A stretch of DNA of 64,000 nucleotides from Citrobacter amalonaticus (GTDB lineage: Bacteria; Pseudomonadota; Gammaproteobacteria; Enterobacterales; Enterobacteriaceae). The translations under genes and the position numbers were made by a program. Location: the NCBI RefSeq assembly GCF_018252635.1, contig NZ_JAGTXM010000001.1:744122-808121 (forward strand). Direction: 5' to 3'. Below, piece after piece: positions 1 to 11,646 of this stretch. The notes beneath the pieces are model-generated. The model ran no database searches. It was not told the DNA's origin and worked only from the letters and a program-made list of their open reading frames with translations. Each line of letters opens with the position of its first letter. The first letter of the stretch is position 1.

Positions 1-2646
1 GCGCATCAGGGGCTGGCGCATTATCTTGAACACATGTGTCTGATGGGATCGAAAAAGTATCCACAGGCCGATAGCCTTGCGGAATACCTCAAACTGCACG
101 GCGGCAGCCACAATGCCAGCACTGCGCCATACCGCACGGCGTTTTACCTGGAAGTGGAAAACGACGCGCTTACCGGTGCCGTTGACCGCCTGGCCGATGC
201 CATTGCTGAACCGTTGCTGGATAAAAAATATGCCGAGCGTGAGCGCAATGCGGTAAACGCTGAACTGACAATGGCGCGTACCCGTGACGGGATGCGGATG
301 GCGCAGGTGAGTGCAGAAACCATCAACCCGGCTCACCCCGGCTCACGTTTTTCCGGCGGCAACCTGGAAACCTTAAGCGACAAACCGGGTAATCCGGTGC
401 AGCAGGCGTTGCGCGATTTTCACAGCAAGTATTACTCCGCCAACCTGATGAAAGCCGTTATCTATAGCAATAAGCCGTTGCCGGAACTGGCAACGATTGC
501 GGCTGAGACCTTTGGACGGGTACCCAACAAGAATATCGAAAAGCCGGAAATTACCGTTCCGGTCGTCACCGATGCCCAGAAGGGCGTTATCATCCATTAC
601 GTTCCTGCGCTGCCGCGTAAAGTGCTGCGCATTGAGTTCCGAATCGACAACAACAGCGCGCAGTTTCGCAGTAAAACCGACGAGCTGATCACCTATCTGA
701 TTGGCAACCGTAGCCCGGGTACGCTTTCTGACTGGCTGCAAAAACAAGGGCTGGTGGAAGGCATTCGTGCGGATTCCGATCCGGTGGTCAATGGCAACAG
801 CGGAGTGTTAGCCATTTCAGCCACTCTGACCGATAAAGGCCTGGCGAATCGCGAAGAGGTGGTTGCGGCTATTTTCAGCTATCTCAATCTGCTACGTGAA
901 AAGGGCGTCGATAAACGCTACTTTGACGAGCTGTCGCATGTGCTTGATCTCGACTTCCGTTACCCGTCGATCACCCGTGATATGGACTACGTCGAATGGC
1001 TGGCGGATACCATGATCCGCGTACCGGTGGCGCATACGCTGGACGCGGTGAACATCGCCGATCAATATGATGCGAAAGCCATTCAGGCGCGTCTGGAAAT
1101 GATGACGCCGCAAAATGCGCGAATCTGGTACATCAGCCCAAAAGAACCGCACAACAAGACCGCTTACTTTGTTGATGCTCCTTATCAGGTCAATAAAATC
1201 AGCGAACAGACGTTCAGCGACTGGCAGAAAAAAGCGCAGAAGATAGTTCTGTCGCTGCCGGAACTGAACCCCTACATTCCTGATGATTTCACCTTGATTA
1301 AGCCAGAAAAGAAATACGACCGTCCGGCGCTGATTGTCAATGAACCTAATCTGCGCGTGGTGTACGCCCCTAGCCAGCATTTCGCCAGCGAGCCAAAAGC
1401 GGATGTGAGCGTCATTCTGCGTAATCCGCAGGCGATGGACAGCGCCAGAAATCAGGTCATGTTTGCGCTGAACGACTATCTGGCGGGAATTGCGCTCGAC
1501 CAGTTAAGTAACCAGGCGGCTGTGGGCGGCATTGGTTTCTCAACCAACGCTAATAATGGCTTAATGCTCAATGCCGACGGTTATACCCAGCGTCTGCCGC
1601 AACTTTTCCAGGCGTTGCTTGAAGGTTATTTCAGCTACACCGCCACCGAAGAGCAGCTTGAACAGGCGAAATCCTGGTATAGCCAGATGATGGATTCCGC
1701 CGAGAAAGGGAAAGCTTACGAGCAGGCGATTATGCCGGTGCAGATGATCTCTCAGGTACCTTATTTCTCTCGCGACGAGCGGCGTGCGCTGCTACCGTCG
1801 ATCACCCTGAAAGAGGTGATGGCCTATCGGGACGCGTTGAAAACGGGCGCTCGTCCGGAGTTTCTGGCGGTTGGCAACATGAGCGAAGCGCAGGTTACAA
1901 CGATGGCGCGAGATATCCAGAAGCAACTGGGCGCGAACGGTTCCGAATGGTGCCGCAACAAAGATGTGCTGGTGGATAAGAAACAGTCGGTCATTTTTGA
2001 GAAAGCGGGCAGTAGCACTGACTCCGCACTGGCGGCGGTATTTGTCCCTGGCGGTTATGACGAGTACGCCAGCGCGGCCTACAGCGCCATGTTGGGCCAG
2101 ATTGTTCAGCCGTGGTTCTACAATCAACTGCGTACGGAAGAGCAGTTAGGATATGCGGTGTTTGCCTTCCCGATGAGCATCGGACGCCAGTGGGGAATGG
2201 GTTTCCTGCTGCAAAGTAGCGATAAACAGCCGCCATATCTTTGGGATCGCTACAAGGCATTTTTCCCCACGGCGGAAGCAAAACTGCGGGCAATGAAACC
2301 AGAAGAGTTCGCCCAGATTAAGCAGGCTATCGTCGCGCAGATGTTGCAGGCACCGCAAACGCTGGGCGAAGAAGCATCGAAATTAAGCAAAGATTTCGAT
2401 CGCGGTAATATGCGCTTCGATTCACGTGATAAAATTGTGGCTCAGATAAAACAGCTGACGCCGCAAAAACTTGCTGATTTCTTCCATCAGGCGGTGGTGG
2501 AGCCGCAAGGCATGGCGGTCTTGTCGCAGATTTCCGGTGGTCAAAACGGGAAGCTGCACTTTGTGCACCCGGAAGGCTGGAAAGTGTGGGATAACGTCAG
2601 CGCGTTGCAGCAAACTTTGCCCCTGGTGAAAGAACAGAATGAATGA
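1..2646 (+). CDS. ptrA: Protease III (pitrilysin), 5' end cut by window
   Basis: Periplasmic zinc metalloprotease of the M16 family that degrades small peptides and protein fragments. The reading frame is already open at base 1, so the signal peptide and about the first 80 residues lie outside the window; about 881 codons remain of a family length near 962. The zinc motif HxxEH is read at bases 19-33 as HYLEH, just before the first internal ATG at 34, so that ATG is not the start. The long remainder contains the second, non-catalytic M16 halves expected of pitrilysin. The stop at 2644-2646 overlaps the recB start by 8 bases, as in the recC-ptrA-recB-recD arrangement of E. coli. Identity is by recognised sequence and context. 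Confidence 0.97.
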   Translation, partial: AHQGLAHYLEHMCLMGSKKYPQADSLAEYLKLHGGSHNASTAPYRTAFYLEVENDALTGAVDRLADAIAEPLLDKKYAERERNAVNAELTMARTRDGMRMAQVSAETINPAHPGSRFSGGNLETLSDKPGNPVQQALRDFHSKYYSANLMKAVIYSNKPLPELATIAAETFGRVPNKNIEKPEITVPVVTDAQKGVIIHYVPALPRKVLRIEFRIDNNSAQFRSKTDELITYLIGNRSPGTLSDWLQKQGLVEGIRADSDPVVNGNSGVLAISATLTDKGLANREEVVAAIFSYLNLLREKGVDKRYFDELSHVLDLDFRYPSITRDMDYVEWLADTMIRVPVAHTLDAVNIADQYDAKAIQARLEMMTPQNARIWYISPKEPHNKTAYFVDAPYQVNKISEQTFSDWQKKAQKIVLSLPELNPYIPDDFTLIKPEKKYDRPALIVNEPNLRVVYAPSQHFASEPKADVSVILRNPQAMDSARNQVMFALNDYLAGIALDQLSNQAAVGGIGFSTNANNGLMLNADGYTQRLPQLFQALLEGYFSYTATEEQLEQAKSWYSQMMDSAEKGKAYEQAIMPVQMISQVPYFSRDERRALLPSITLKEVMAYRDALKTGARPEFLAVGNMSEAQVTTMARDIQKQLGANGSEWCRNKDVLVDKKQSVIFEKAGSSTDSALAAVFVPGGYDEYASAAYSAMLGQIVQPWFYNQLRTEEQLGYAVFAFPMSIGRQWGMGFLLQSSDKQPPYLWDRYKAFFPTAEAKLRAMKPEEFAQIKQAIVAQMLQAPQTLGEEASKLSKDFDRGNMRFDSRDKIVAQIKQLTPQKLADFFHQAVVEPQGMAVLSQISGGQNGKLHFVHPEGWKVWDNVSALQQTLPLVKEQNE

Positions 2647-5600
2647 TGTCGCTGAGTCCCTTGATCCCCTGCGCTTGCCCCTCTCGGGCGAGCGCCTGAT
2701 TGAAGCCTCTGCAGGCACTGGCAAAACCTTTACTATCGCGGCGCTCTATCTGCGCTTACTTCTCGGGCTCGGCGGTTCCTCCGCTTTCCCCCGTCCCCTG
2801 ACCGTCGAAGAGCTGCTGGTGGTGACCTTTACCGAGGCCGCCACCGACGAGTTACGCGGTCGAATTCGCAGTAACATTCATGAGCTGCGTATCGCCTGCC
2901 TGCGCGAATCGACCCAAAATCCTCTGTATGCTCGTCTGCTCGACGAGATCGACGATAAAAAGCAGGCGGCTCAGTGGCTGTTGCTCGCCGAAAGACAGAT
3001 GGATGAAGCGGCGGTGTTCACCATCCACGGTTTTTGCCAGCGGATGCTGAGTCTGAATGCCTTCGAATCCGGCATGTTGTTTGAGCAGCAGTTGATCGAG
3101 GATGAATCGCTGCTGCGTTATCAGGCCTGTGCGGATTTCTGGCGTCGACACTGTTACCCCTTGCCGCGGGAAATTGCCCAGGTGGTGTTTGAAACATGGA
3201 AAGGGCCGCAGGCGCTGCTCGCAGATATCAATCGTTACCTGCAAGGGGAAGCGCCGGTCATCAAAGCGCCACCGCCGGATGACGAAACGCTGGCGTCCCG
3301 CCATCAACAGATTGTTCAGCGAATCAATGCGCTTAAGCAGCAGTGGTGTGAAGCGGTAGATGAACTTGAGGGACTGATAGAAGCCTCAGGCATCGACCGG
3401 CGTAAATTTAACCGTGGCAATCAGGGCAAATGGATCGAGAAGATCAGCGCCTGGGCGCAGTCCGAAACGCAAAGCTACCAGTTGCCAGAGGCACTGGAGA
3501 AATTCTCTCAGCGTTTCCTTGAGGACAGAACCAAAGAAGGCGGCGTTGTGCCGCAGCATCCGCTGTTTGTTGCGATTGATGAATTACTGGCGGAACCGCT
3601 AACGCTCAGAGATCTGATGATTACCCGCGCACTGGCGGAGATCCGTGAGACGGTGGCGAACGAAAAACGCCGCCGGGGTGAGCTGGGGTTTGACGATATG
3701 CTCAGTCGACTGGATAGCGCACTGCGCAGTGAAAGCGGCGATGCGCTGGCGGCGGCGATCCGTACCCGCTTCCCGGTTGCGATGATCGATGAGTTCCAGG
3801 ATACCGATCCGCAGCAATACCGTATTTTCCGTCGTATCTGGCAGCATCAGCCAGACACCGCGCTGCTACTGATTGGCGACCCGAAGCAGGCGATTTATGC
3901 GTTTCGCGGCGCGGATATTTTTACCTATATGAAGGCCCGCAGTGAGGTCAGCGCGCACTATACCCTCGATACTAACTGGCGTTCCTCCCCTGGCATGGTA
4001 AACAGCGTCAACAGGTTGTTCAGCCAGATGGACGACGCCTTTATGTTCCGCGAGATCCCGTTTCAGCCGGTGAAATACGCCGATAAAAATCAGTCGCTGC
4101 GTTTTGAATTTCACGGTGAAACTCAACCCGCGATGACGATGTGGCTGATGGAAGGGGAAAGCTGTGGGATAGGGGATTATCAGAGCTATATGGCGCAGGT
4201 GTGTGCCGCGCAGATCCGCGACTGGCTGAAAGCCGGGTTGCGCGGAGAGGCGATGCTTATCAGCGGTCACGATGCGCGTCCGGTGAGCGCGGCGGATATC
4301 AGCGTGCTGGTGCGTAGCCGCCAGGAAGCGGCGCTGGTACGCGATGCCCTGACACAACTGGCGATTCCGTCCGTCTATCTTTCCAACCGCGACAGCGTGT
4401 TTGAAACGCTGGAAGCGCAGGAGATGCTCTGGGTGCTACAGGCGGTGATGGCGCCGGAAAAAGAAACTACGCTGCGTAGCGCGCTGGCGACCTCAATGAT
4501 GGGGTTGAACGCGCGCGACATTGACATGCTCAACGGCAATGAAAATGCCTGGGATCGGGTGGTCGAAGAGTTCGTCGGCTACCGTCAAGTCTGGCAAAAA
4601 CGCGGCGTGATGCCGATGTTACGTGCGCTGATGTCGGCGCGCAAGATTGCGGAGAACCTGCTGGCAACGGCAGGAGGCGAACGGCGCCTGACCGATATTT
4701 TGCACATCAGCGAGCTGTTGCAGGAAGCCGCTTCGCAACTGGAAAGCGAGCATGCGCTGGTGCGCTGGCTCTCGCAGCATATTCTTGAGCCCGACAGCAA
4801 TGCCGCCAGCCAGCAGATGCGTCTGGAAAGCGATAACCATCTGGTGCAGATCGTTACCATCCACAAGTCAAAAGGGCTGGAATATCCGCTGGTCTGGCTG
4901 CCGTTTATTACTCATTTCCGCGTTCAGGATCAGGCGTTTTATCACGACCGTAACTCGTTTGAAGCGATTCTGGATCTGAGCGAGGCGGACGAAAGCGTTG
5001 CGCTGGCTGAAGCCGAACGGCTGGCGGAGGATTTGCGTTTACTGTACGTGGCGCTAACCCGTTCAATCTGGCACTGCAGTCTGGGCGTTGCCCCTCTGGT
5101 TCGTCGTCGGGGCGATAAAAAGGGCGATACCGATGTGCATCAGAGCGCGTTGGGGCGTCTGCTGCAAAAAGGCGAACCCATGGATGCTCGTGGGCTACGT
5201 GCAGCGATAGACGCAGTTTGTGATGAGAACATCGCCTGCCGGATTCCGGACGCGGTCAGTATGGAGCCGTTGCCGGGCACCGTGGCAGGCGAGGCGTCTC
5301 TGAATGCCCGACGGGTACGACGAACGCCGGGCGATAACTGGCGGGTGACCAGCTATTCCGGCCTGCAACAGCGAGGTCATGGTATTGCGCAGGATCTTAT
5401 GCCGCGACTGGACATCGATGCGGCAGGCGTCGGTGAGGTGGTTGCAGAGCCGGAACTGACGCCGCACCAGTTTCCACGCGGTGCGTCGCCGGGGACATTT
5501 TTACACAGCCTGTTTGAAGATCTCGATTTTACCCAGCCGGTTGAGGCTGCCTGGGTGCAGGAAAAACTGGAGCTTGGTGGCTACGATGCCAACTGGGAAC

Positions 5601-6184
5601 CGGTCATCACCGCGTGGGTGACGGCGATTCTCCATGCGCCGCTTAATGAGACTGGCGTCAGCCTGAGCCAACTTTCTGCGCGTGAAAAACAGGTCGAGAT
5701 GGAGTTTTATCTGCCCATTAGCCAACCGCTTATTGCGGAAGAACTGGATGCGCTGATCCGCCAGTTTGATCCGCTCTCGGCGGGGTGTCCGTCACTGGAG
5801 TTCACCCAGGTTCGCGGGATGCTGAAGGGCTTTATCGATCTGGTGTTTCGTCATGACGGACGTTATTACCTGCTGGATTACAAATCGAACTGGCTGGGTG
5901 AAAACAGCTCGGCTTATACCCCTGAGGCAATGGCGGCAGCTATGCAGGCACATCGCTACGATTTGCAGTATCAACTCTATACCCTTGCGCTGCACCGGTA
6001 TTTACGCCATCGCATCGCAGATTACGACTACGAGCGCCATTTTGGCGGTGTGATTTATCTGTTCCTGCGCGGTGTGGACAACGAACAACCACAGCAGGGG
6101 ATTTACACCACTCGTCCGGCGGGTGAATTGATTGCCCGGATGGACGAGATGTTTGCCGGTGTGGCGCTGGAGGAGGCATCATGA
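2639..6184 (+). CDS. recB: Exodeoxyribonuclease V beta subunit RecB
   Basis: RecB is the 3'-to-5' helicase and nuclease subunit of RecBCD, which processes double-strand ends and loads RecA at Chi. The protein has 1181 residues, close to the E. coli length of 1180. The superfamily 1 Walker A motif ASAGTGKT sits at residues 23-30, a Walker [12 protein letters not shown] near residue 380, and the C-terminal nuclease domain shows GFIDLVF followed by LLDYKSNW near residues 1065-1085, which holds the metal-binding aspartates and lysine of the family. The ATG at 2639 overlaps ptrA by 8 bases and the stop overlaps recD by ATGA, so the three genes are translationally coupled. No damage is visible. Confidence 0.98.
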   Translation: MNDVAESLDPLRLPLSGERLIEASAGTGKTFTIAALYLRLLLGLGGSSAFPRPLTVEELLVVTFTEAATDELRGRIRSNIHELRIACLRESTQNPLYARLLDEIDDKKQAAQWLLLAERQMDEAAVFTIHGFCQRMLSLNAFESGMLFEQQLIEDESLLRYQACADFWRRHCYPLPREIAQVVFETWKGPQALLADINRYLQGEAPVIKAPPPDDETLASRHQQIVQRINALKQQWCEAVDELEGLIEASGIDRRKFNRGNQGKWIEKISAWAQSETQSYQLPEALEKFSQRFLEDRTKEGGVVPQHPLFVAIDELLAEPLTLRDLMITRALAEIRETVANEKRRRGELGFDDMLSRLDSALRSESGDALAAAIRTRFPVAMIDEFQDTDPQQYRIFRRIWQHQPDTALLLIGDPKQAIYAFRGADIFTYMKARSEVSAHYTLDTNWRSSPGMVNSVNRLFSQMDDAFMFREIPFQPVKYADKNQSLRFEFHGETQPAMTMWLMEGESCGIGDYQSYMAQVCAAQIRDWLKAGLRGEAMLISGHDARPVSAADISVLVRSRQEAALVRDALTQLAIPSVYLSNRDSVFETLEAQEMLWVLQAVMAPEKETTLRSALATSMMGLNARDIDMLNGNENAWDRVVEEFVGYRQVWQKRGVMPMLRALMSARKIAENLLATAGGERRLTDILHISELLQEAASQLESEHALVRWLSQHILEPDSNAASQQMRLESDNHLVQIVTIHKSKGLEYPLVWLPFITHFRVQDQAFYHDRNSFEAILDLSEADESVALAEAERLAEDLRLLYVALTRSIWHCSLGVAPLVRRRGDKKGDTDVHQSALGRLLQKGEPMDARGLRAAIDAVCDENIACRIPDAVSMEPLPGTVAGEASLNARRVRRTPGDNWRVTSYSGLQQRGHGIAQDLMPRLDIDAAGVGEVVAEPELTPHQFPRGASPGTFLHSLFEDLDFTQPVEAAWVQEKLELGGYDANWEPVITAWVTAILHAPLNETGVSLSQLSAREKQVEMEFYLPISQPLIAEELDALIRQFDPLSAGCPSLEFTQVRGMLKGFIDLVFRHDGRYYLLDYKSNWLGENSSAYTPEAMAAAMQAHRYDLQYQLYTLALHRYLRHRIADYDYERHFGGVIYLFLRGVDNEQPQQGIYTTRPAGELIARMDEMFAGVALEEAS

Positions 6185-7998
6185 CGCTAAAGAAGCGATT
6201 GCTTGAGGCCGTCGAGCAGAAGCAACTGCGTCCTCTGGATGCGCAATTCGCTCTGGCGGTGACCGGCGAACATGAACCCGCCGTGACGCTGGCTGCGGCG
6301 TTACTCAGCCGGGATGCCGGAGAAGGGCATGTCTGTTTACCGCTCGCACGACTGGCGAGCGATGCCGATCTGCCGCCGCTGTTGGCGGCTTGTTTACGTG
6401 AGGCAGGCGAACCGGCGGACTGGACGGAATGCCTGCTCGCCTCGGACGCCGTCAGTCGTGGAGAGCGGCCATCACCGATGGTCCTCTACGGCGATCGGCT
6501 GTATCTGAACCGAATGTGGTGTAACGAACGTACCGTTGCCCGTTTCTTTAGTGAGGTGAACCGGCCCATTGAGGTGGATGAAGCCTTGCTGACGCAAACG
6601 CTGGAAGCGCTGTTTCCGACGACAAACGAAATCAACTGGCAAAAAGTGGCTGCGGCAGTGGCGCTGACCCGGCGTATTTCGGTGATTTCCGGCGGGCCGG
6701 GGACGGGAAAAACGACGACCGTGGCGAGACTGCTCGCGGCGCTGATCCAGATGGCGGAAGGCGAGCATTGCCGAATTCGCCTGGCGGCACCGACGGGCAA
6801 AGCCGCGGCGCGTCTGACGGAGTCATTAGGCAAGGCGCTACGCCAGTTACCGCTGACGGATCAACAAAAGAAACGCATCCCGGATGATGCCAGTACTCTG
6901 CACCGGTTGCTGGGCGCGCAACCAGGCAGTCAGCGTTTACGCCATCACGCGGGCAACCCGCTACATCTGGATGTGCTGGTAGTGGATGAGGCGTCAATGA
7001 TAGACCTGCCGATGATGGCGCGTTTAATCGATGCGTTGCCGGCGCATGGGCGCGTCATTTTCCTCGGCGATCGCGATCAGCTTGCCTCGGTTGAGGCGGG
7101 GGCGGTGCTTGGCGATATTTGTGCCTGGGTGAATGCAGGCTATACCCCTGAACGGGCGCAGCAACTGGCTCGTTTGACGGGGATGCCCGTTCCGGCAGGT
7201 GCGGGTGAAGAGGCTGCTACGCTGCGGGACAGTCTCTGTCTGTTGCAAAAGAGCTACCGTTTTGGCAGTGATTCCGGCATCGGACAACTGGCTGCGGCGA
7301 TCAACCGTGGCGATAAGGCGGCGATAAACGGTATTTTCCAGCAGGGTTTCAGTGATATTGATAAACGAACGCTGGAAAGTAGTGAAGATTACACCACCAT
7401 GCTTGAAGACGCGTTGACAGGTTACGGACACTATCTGCAACGGCTTCAGGCGCGTGCGGAGCCTGCGTTAATCATTCAGGCATTCAATGAGTTTCAACTG
7501 CTGTGCGCGCTGCGCGAAGGTCCGTTTGGCGTGAGCGGACTGAATGAACGCATCGAACTGGCGATGCAGCAAAAGCGCAAAATTCATCGCCAGCCACATT
7601 CCCGCTGGTACGAAGGGCGGCCAGTGATGATTGCCCGCAACGACAGCGCATTGGGATTGTTTAACGGCGATATCGGTGTGGCGCTCGATCGTGGGCAAGG
7701 ATTAAGGGTCTGGTTTGCGATGCCGGATGGCAGCATTAAATCTGTGCAACCCAGCCGTCTGCCGGAGCATGAAACCACTTGGGCGATGACGGTGCACAAA
7801 TCACAGGGTTCGGAGTTCGATCATGCCGCGCTGGTGTTACCCACGCAACGCACGCCGGTGGTGACACGGGAACTGGTATATACCGCCGTCACCCGCGCTC
7901 GTCGCCGTCTGTCGTTATATGCCGATGAACGCATTCTTGGCAGTGCGATTGCCACCCGAACCGAAAGACGTAGCGGGCTGTCGACGTTGTTTAAATGA
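6181..7998 (+). CDS. recD: Exodeoxyribonuclease V alpha subunit RecD
   Basis: RecD is the 5'-to-3' helicase subunit of RecBCD and is needed for its nuclease activity and Chi response. The product has 605 residues against about 608 in E. coli. Walker A is [10 protein letters not shown] near residue 171, Walker B is VVDEASMID near residue 265, and the C-terminal [15 protein letters not shown] and YTAVTRAR motifs are those of UvrD/RecD-type helicases. The start ATG lies in the ATGA overlap with the recB stop. A pair of REP sequences follows the stop and separates it from the convergent argA gene. Confidence 0.98.
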   Translation: MTLKKRLLEAVEQKQLRPLDAQFALAVTGEHEPAVTLAAALLSRDAGEGHVCLPLARLASDADLPPLLAACLREAGEPADWTECLLASDAVSRGERPSPMVLYGDRLYLNRMWCNERTVARFFSEVNRPIEVDEALLTQTLEALFPTTNEINWQKVAAAVALTRRISVISGGPGTGKTTTVARLLAALIQMAEGEHCRIRLAAPTGKAAARLTESLGKALRQLPLTDQQKKRIPDDASTLHRLLGAQPGSQRLRHHAGNPLHLDVLVVDEASMIDLPMMARLIDALPAHGRVIFLGDRDQLASVEAGAVLGDICAWVNAGYTPERAQQLARLTGMPVPAGAGEEAATLRDSLCLLQKSYRFGSDSGIGQLAAAINRGDKAAINGIFQQGFSDIDKRTLESSEDYTTMLEDALTGYGHYLQRLQARAEPALIIQAFNEFQLLCALREGPFGVSGLNERIELAMQQKRKIHRQPHSRWYEGRPVMIARNDSALGLFNGDIGVALDRGQGLRVWFAMPDGSIKSVQPSRLPEHETTWAMTVHKSQGSEFDHAALVLPTQRTPVVTRELVYTAVTRARRRLSLYADERILGSAIATRTERRSGLSTLFK

Positions 7999-8003
7999 TA
8001 TGT

Positions 8004-8087
8004 TGCCGGATGGCGCCTACGCTTATCCGGCCTACGTTGAGAGCGTGTTTGTAGTCCGGATAAGGCGTTTACGCCGCTATCCGGCCA
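8004..8087. repeat. REP pair (BIME) between recD and argA
   Basis: Two inverted REP units are visible: one starts GCCGGATGGCGCC and ends TTATCCGGCCTAC, the other runs from TCCGGATAAGGCG to CTATCCGGCC. They lie between two convergent genes, the usual position for such elements, where they can form stem-loops that protect mRNA 3' ends. Confidence 0.9.
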
Positions 8088-8098
8088 TTTGATAACCG

Positions 8099-9430
8099 TT
8101 AACCCAGATCCGCCATTAGCACTTTGGATTTGCGCTGATAGTTGTACATCTCTTTCTTGCTTTCCGGCAGCAGGTCGATATCCACCGGCGTAAAGCCGCG
8201 TTCCTGGAACCAGTGAATGCTGCGGGTCGTCAGGACAAACAGCTTGCTCAGGCCAATCTGCTTCGCCTGGGCGGCGATCCGCTCCAGTAATACTTCTCCC
8301 CTTGAAGAACTGCGGTAGTCCGGATGGACTGCCACGCAGGCCATTTCGCCGATTTTCTCTTCCGGGAAGGGGTATAGCGCGGCACAGGCGATGGTCATGT
8401 TATCGCGCTGGATAATGGTGAATTTGTCGATCTCCATTTCCAGCTGTTCGCGTGAACGACGCACCAGAATGCCCTGCTGTTCCAGTGGACGGATCAGCTC
8501 CAGGATCCCACCGATATCGTTAATGGTAGCGCGGCGGATCTGTTCGGCGCTTTCCATCACAATTTGTGTCCCGATACCGTCGCGCGAGAATAGCTCCTGC
8601 AACAGTGCGCCATCTTCCTGATAGCTGATCAGGTGACAACGACGGACGCCGCTGCGACAGGCTTTCACCGCGCCGCGCAGAAAGCGCACGGTTCCCGAGT
8701 TGTAATCGCCTTTTTCTTCCTGTGCTTCTACGCGCGCCTGCGCTTCGTTCGGGAACAGTTCGGAGACGATATCACCGTCGTCGTTAGTTACCCCCTGTGA
8801 AGAGCAGAAACCGATCATCTTTTCGGCTTTCAGCTTGATAGCCAACTGTGTCGCGATCTCTTCCGAGGTGAGATTAAAGCTTTCGCCGGTGACAGACACT
8901 GCAACGGGGCCCATCAGCACAATGGCACCGCTGTCCAGTTGACGGTGGATCGCCTCTTCATCGATGCGACGGATACGTCCGCTGTGGCAGTAGTCCACGC
9001 CGTCATCGACGCCCAGCGGTTGCGCAATGATAAAGTTGCCGCTGACCACGTTGATATGCGCGCCCTGAAGCGGCGTATTGTTCAGGCTCATCGACAGGCG
9101 AGCGGTAATATCCAGTTGCAACGTTCCCGCCGCCTGCTTTACCAGCTCCAGCGTTTTGGCGTCGGTGACGCGGGTATTTTTGTGATACATCGGCTCATGG
9201 TGATGGGTCACGAGGTTGGCATCGATTTGCGGACGCGCGCCATAAACCACTACCAGGCGAATGCCAAGGCTGTGAAGAAGGCCAATGTCGTTGACGATGC
9301 TGGAAAAGTTTTCATGCTCAATGGCTTCGCCGCCGAGCATAATGACAAACGTTTTTCCCCGATGGGTATTGATATAGGGAACAGAATGGCGGAATCCCTG
9401 TACCAGTTCGGTTCTACGCTCCTTCACCAC
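8099..9430 (-). CDS. argA: N-acetylglutamate synthase (amino-acid N-acetyltransferase)
   Basis: ArgA makes N-acetylglutamate from glutamate and acetyl-CoA, the first step of arginine synthesis in the cytoplasm. The protein has 443 residues, the E. coli length. Residues about 25-265 form an amino-acid-kinase-like domain ([23 protein letters not shown]) that carries arginine feedback control; residues about 295-435 are a GNAT acetyltransferase domain ([21 protein letters not shown]). The start is GTG, read as GTG-GTG-AAG-GAG, and this choice matches the E. coli N-terminus MVKER. Two ARG boxes lie just upstream, so ArgR repression is expected. Confidence 0.98.
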   Translation of the reverse strand: MVKERRTELVQGFRHSVPYINTHRGKTFVIMLGGEAIEHENFSSIVNDIGLLHSLGIRLVVVYGARPQIDANLVTHHHEPMYHKNTRVTDAKTLELVKQAAGTLQLDITARLSMSLNNTPLQGAHINVVSGNFIIAQPLGVDDGVDYCHSGRIRRIDEEAIHRQLDSGAIVLMGPVAVSVTGESFNLTSEEIATQLAIKLKAEKMIGFCSSQGVTNDDGDIVSELFPNEAQARVEAQEEKGDYNSGTVRFLRGAVKACRSGVRRCHLISYQEDGALLQELFSRDGIGTQIVMESAEQIRRATINDIGGILELIRPLEQQGILVRRSREQLEMEIDKFTIIQRDNMTIACAALYPFPEEKIGEMACVAVHPDYRSSSRGEVLLERIAAQAKQIGLSKLFVLTTRSIHWFQERGFTPVDIDLLPESKKEMYNYQRKSKVLMADLG

Positions 9431-9441
9431 GGCATATCCTC

Positions 9442-9480
9442 ATTGCATGATTATTCGTAATTAGTGTATTTTTATTCTGT
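9442..9480 (-). promoter_or_regulatory. Paired ARG boxes (ArgR operator) of argA
   Basis: Two 18-bp boxes of the ArgR type are visible at 9442-9459 (core TGCAT-GATT-ATTCG) and 9463-9480 (core TGTAT-TTTT-ATTCT), compared with the consensus TGAAT-wwww-ATTCA. The gap is 3 bp and the centres are 21 bp apart, which is the standard geometry for an ArgR hexamer. They lie 12-50 bp upstream of the argA start codon. The assignment is from sequence match; binding is inferred. Confidence 0.85.
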
Positions 9481-9664
9481 TTTTCCGCCGCGCGCAAGTG
9501 CAAATTTTGACCCTGACAAAGTTTTTTCTCAGTAATACCGTGAATACAATAACAATGTTTACCCTTTTATAGATGACAGATTATGCGTCATTCGTTAAAG
9601 TTTTCGGTCAATTTAGTCGTTTACTATCTCATCACCACTACGGTTTATTTTGCTCGGGAGAAGC

Positions 9665-10918
9665 ATGTCAGGATCCAATCCACCTATCAGTCGCCGTCGT
9701 TTACTGCAAGGGGCGGGCGCCATGTGGCTATTGAGCGTCAGTCAGGTCGGTCTGGCTGCGGCCAGTCAGGTCGTTGCGGTTCGTATTTGGCCAGCATCCA
9801 GTTACACCCGTGTGACGGTGGAATCGAATCAGCAGCTGAAGTACAAACAGTTTGCGTTGAGCAATCCTGAACGCGTGGTGGTGGATATTGAAGGTGTGAA
9901 CCTGAACTCCGTGCTGAAAGGCATGGCAGCGCAAATTCGTCCCGACGATCCTTATATCAAGTCGGCGCGCGTGGGGCAGTTCGATCCGCAAACCGTACGC
10001 ATGGTGTTTGAACTGAAGCAAGACGTGAAGCCGCAACTGTTCGCCCTGGCGCCGGTGGCAGGTTTTAAAGAGCGTCTGGTAATGGATCTCTATCCAGCCA
10101 ATGCGCAGGATATGCAGGATCCTCTGTTGGCGTTATTGGAAGATTACAACAAAGGCGATCTTGATAAGCAGGTGCCGCCCGCGCAGAGTGGGCCGCAGCC
10201 GGGTAAAGCCGGGCGCGACCGTCCGATTGTGATCATGCTCGATCCGGGGCATGGCGGTGAAGATTCTGGCGCCGTCGGTAAATACAACACGCGTGAGAAA
10301 GATGTGGTGTTGCAGATTGCCCGGCGACTGCGCGCGTTAATCGAGAAAGAAGGCAACATGAAGGTCTACATGACGCGGAATGAAGACATCTTCATTCCGC
10401 TGAAGGTGCGCGTAGCGAAAGCCCAGAAGCAGCGTGCGGATCTCTTCGTCTCAATTCATGCCGATGCGTTCACCAGTCGGCAGCCCAGCGGTTCATCCGT
10501 GTTTGCGCTGTCCACCAAAGGGGCGACCAGTACAGCGGCAAAATATCTTGCCCAGACGCAGAACGCCTCGGATTTGATCGGCGGCGTGAGCAAAAGCGGC
10601 GATCGTTACGTCGACCACACCATGTTCGATATGGTGCAGTCGCTGACTATCGCAGACAGCCTGAAATTTGGTAAAGCGGTGCTCAATAAACTCGGCAAAA
10701 TTAACAATCTGCATAAAAATCAGGTGGAGCAGGCCGGGTTTGCGGTGCTGAAAGCGCCGGATATCCCGTCGATTCTCGTCGAAACGGCCTTTATCAGTAA
10801 CATCGAAGAAGAGCGGAAGCTGAAAACGGCAACCTTCCAGCAGGAAGTGGCGGAGTCGATTCTGGCGGGGATCAAAGCCTACTTCGCCGATGGGGCGACG
10901 CTGGCGAGAAGGGGATAA
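9665..10918 (+). CDS. amiC: N-acetylmuramoyl-L-alanine amidase AmiC
   Basis: AmiC is a periplasmic zinc amidase that cleaves the peptide side chain from muramic acid during daughter-cell separation. From the ATG at 9665 it has 417 residues, the E. coli length; the frame is open further upstream but nothing there resembles the family. The N-terminus carries a Tat signal with SRRRLLQG at residues 9-16. Residues about 40-150 form the AMIN septal-targeting domain, and residues about 190-410 the Amidase_3 domain with [21 protein letters not shown] and ETAFISN. In E. coli activity needs NlpD; that partner is outside the window. Confidence 0.98.
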   Translation: MSGSNPPISRRRLLQGAGAMWLLSVSQVGLAAASQVVAVRIWPASSYTRVTVESNQQLKYKQFALSNPERVVVDIEGVNLNSVLKGMAAQIRPDDPYIKSARVGQFDPQTVRMVFELKQDVKPQLFALAPVAGFKERLVMDLYPANAQDMQDPLLALLEDYNKGDLDKQVPPAQSGPQPGKAGRDRPIVIMLDPGHGGEDSGAVGKYNTREKDVVLQIARRLRALIEKEGNMKVYMTRNEDIFIPLKVRVAKAQKQRADLFVSIHADAFTSRQPSGSSVFALSTKGATSTAAKYLAQTQNASDLIGGVSKSGDRYVDHTMFDMVQSLTIADSLKFGKAVLNKLGKINNLHKNQVEQAGFAVLKAPDIPSILVETAFISNIEEERKLKTATFQQEVAESILAGIKAYFADGATLARRG

Positions 10919-10919
10919 T

Positions 10920-10947
10920 AAAAAAGCGCTCAAAAGCGCTTTTTTTA
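10920..10947 (+). terminator. Terminator of amiC, probably bidirectional
   Basis: AGCGCT-caaa-AGCGCT is followed by a T run on the plus strand and is preceded by an A run that gives a U run on the minus strand. It directly follows the amiC stop. Confidence 0.75.
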
Positions 10948-10961
10948 CGGACTGCAGAAAC

Positions 10962-10985
10962 AAAAAAACACCCGTTAAGGTGTTT
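10962..10985 (-). terminator. Terminator of the initiator tRNA operon
   Basis: Read on the minus strand, AACACC-ttaa-CGGGTGTT is followed by a run of seven U residues. It lies 6 bases beyond the 3' end of the last tRNA, as expected for the end of the metZWV transcript. Confidence 0.75.
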
Positions 10986-10990
10986 GATAG

Positions 10991-11067
<77 letters not shown>

Positions 11068-11098
11068 TCCGTCTTTCTGCTGCGCATTTCAAACCACA

Positions 11099-11200
11099 TG
11101 TGCGTTGGCTTTCCTCGCCCACCTTAGTCATTTACTGATGTAAACTCCTAAGGACTCACTGCGTCGCCGCCTTCCTGTGATTCGAACTGCTATGCAGATA
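11099..11200. repeat. ERIC element inside the tRNA operon spacer
   Basis: The core TGCGTTGGCTTTCCTCGCCC, then TTACTGATGTAAACTCC and CGCCGCCTTCCTG, matches the enterobacterial repetitive intergenic consensus with substitutions (for example the usual CTCCTGGGGATTCAC reads CTCCTAAGGACTCAC). The spacer between the second and third tRNA copies is 155 bp here, but only 63 bp between the first and second; both spacers begin and end alike, so the extra length is the ERIC insertion. Exact ends are uncertain by several bases. Confidence 0.85.
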
Positions 11201-11222
11201 CTTTCACTTCTTCAAATTTGAT

Positions 11223-11299
<77 letters not shown>

Positions 11300-11362
11300 T
11301 CCGCCATTCTGCTGTGTATTTTAAGCCACTGTGCAGAAGCTGTTACTGCATCAAATTTTAAT

Positions 11363-11439
<77 letters not shown>

Positions 11440-11452
11440 TCCGTGGATGCGC

Positions 11453-11480
11453 ACTATACTCTGCTAACATTTTCATGCAA
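11453..11480 (-). promoter_or_regulatory. Promoter of the initiator tRNA operon
   Basis: Read on the minus strand, -35 TTGCAT (11475-11480) and -10 TATAGT (11453-11458) are 16 bp apart. The bases after the -10 read GCGC, a GC-rich discriminator of the kind found in stringently controlled stable-RNA promoters. Confidence 0.8.
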
Positions 11481-11646
11481 CCCTTTTTTCACCTGGATCA
11501 CGGTTTTGGAATGAAAATGAACAAAAACAAGGCATTTCAGCTTAATTATTGTGCAAAATTTGCGTCAGGGTATCTGTGCTCGTTTCATTAGGTGACAGGG
11601 TTTGTTATCTTCATTGCGCATAATTTTCAGCTAGAAGAAGAGAACA

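Noticed and set aside
34-36. ATG at 34 as the start of ptrA
   Set aside because: The zinc-binding motif HYLEH lies before it in the same open frame, so the gene starts outside the window.
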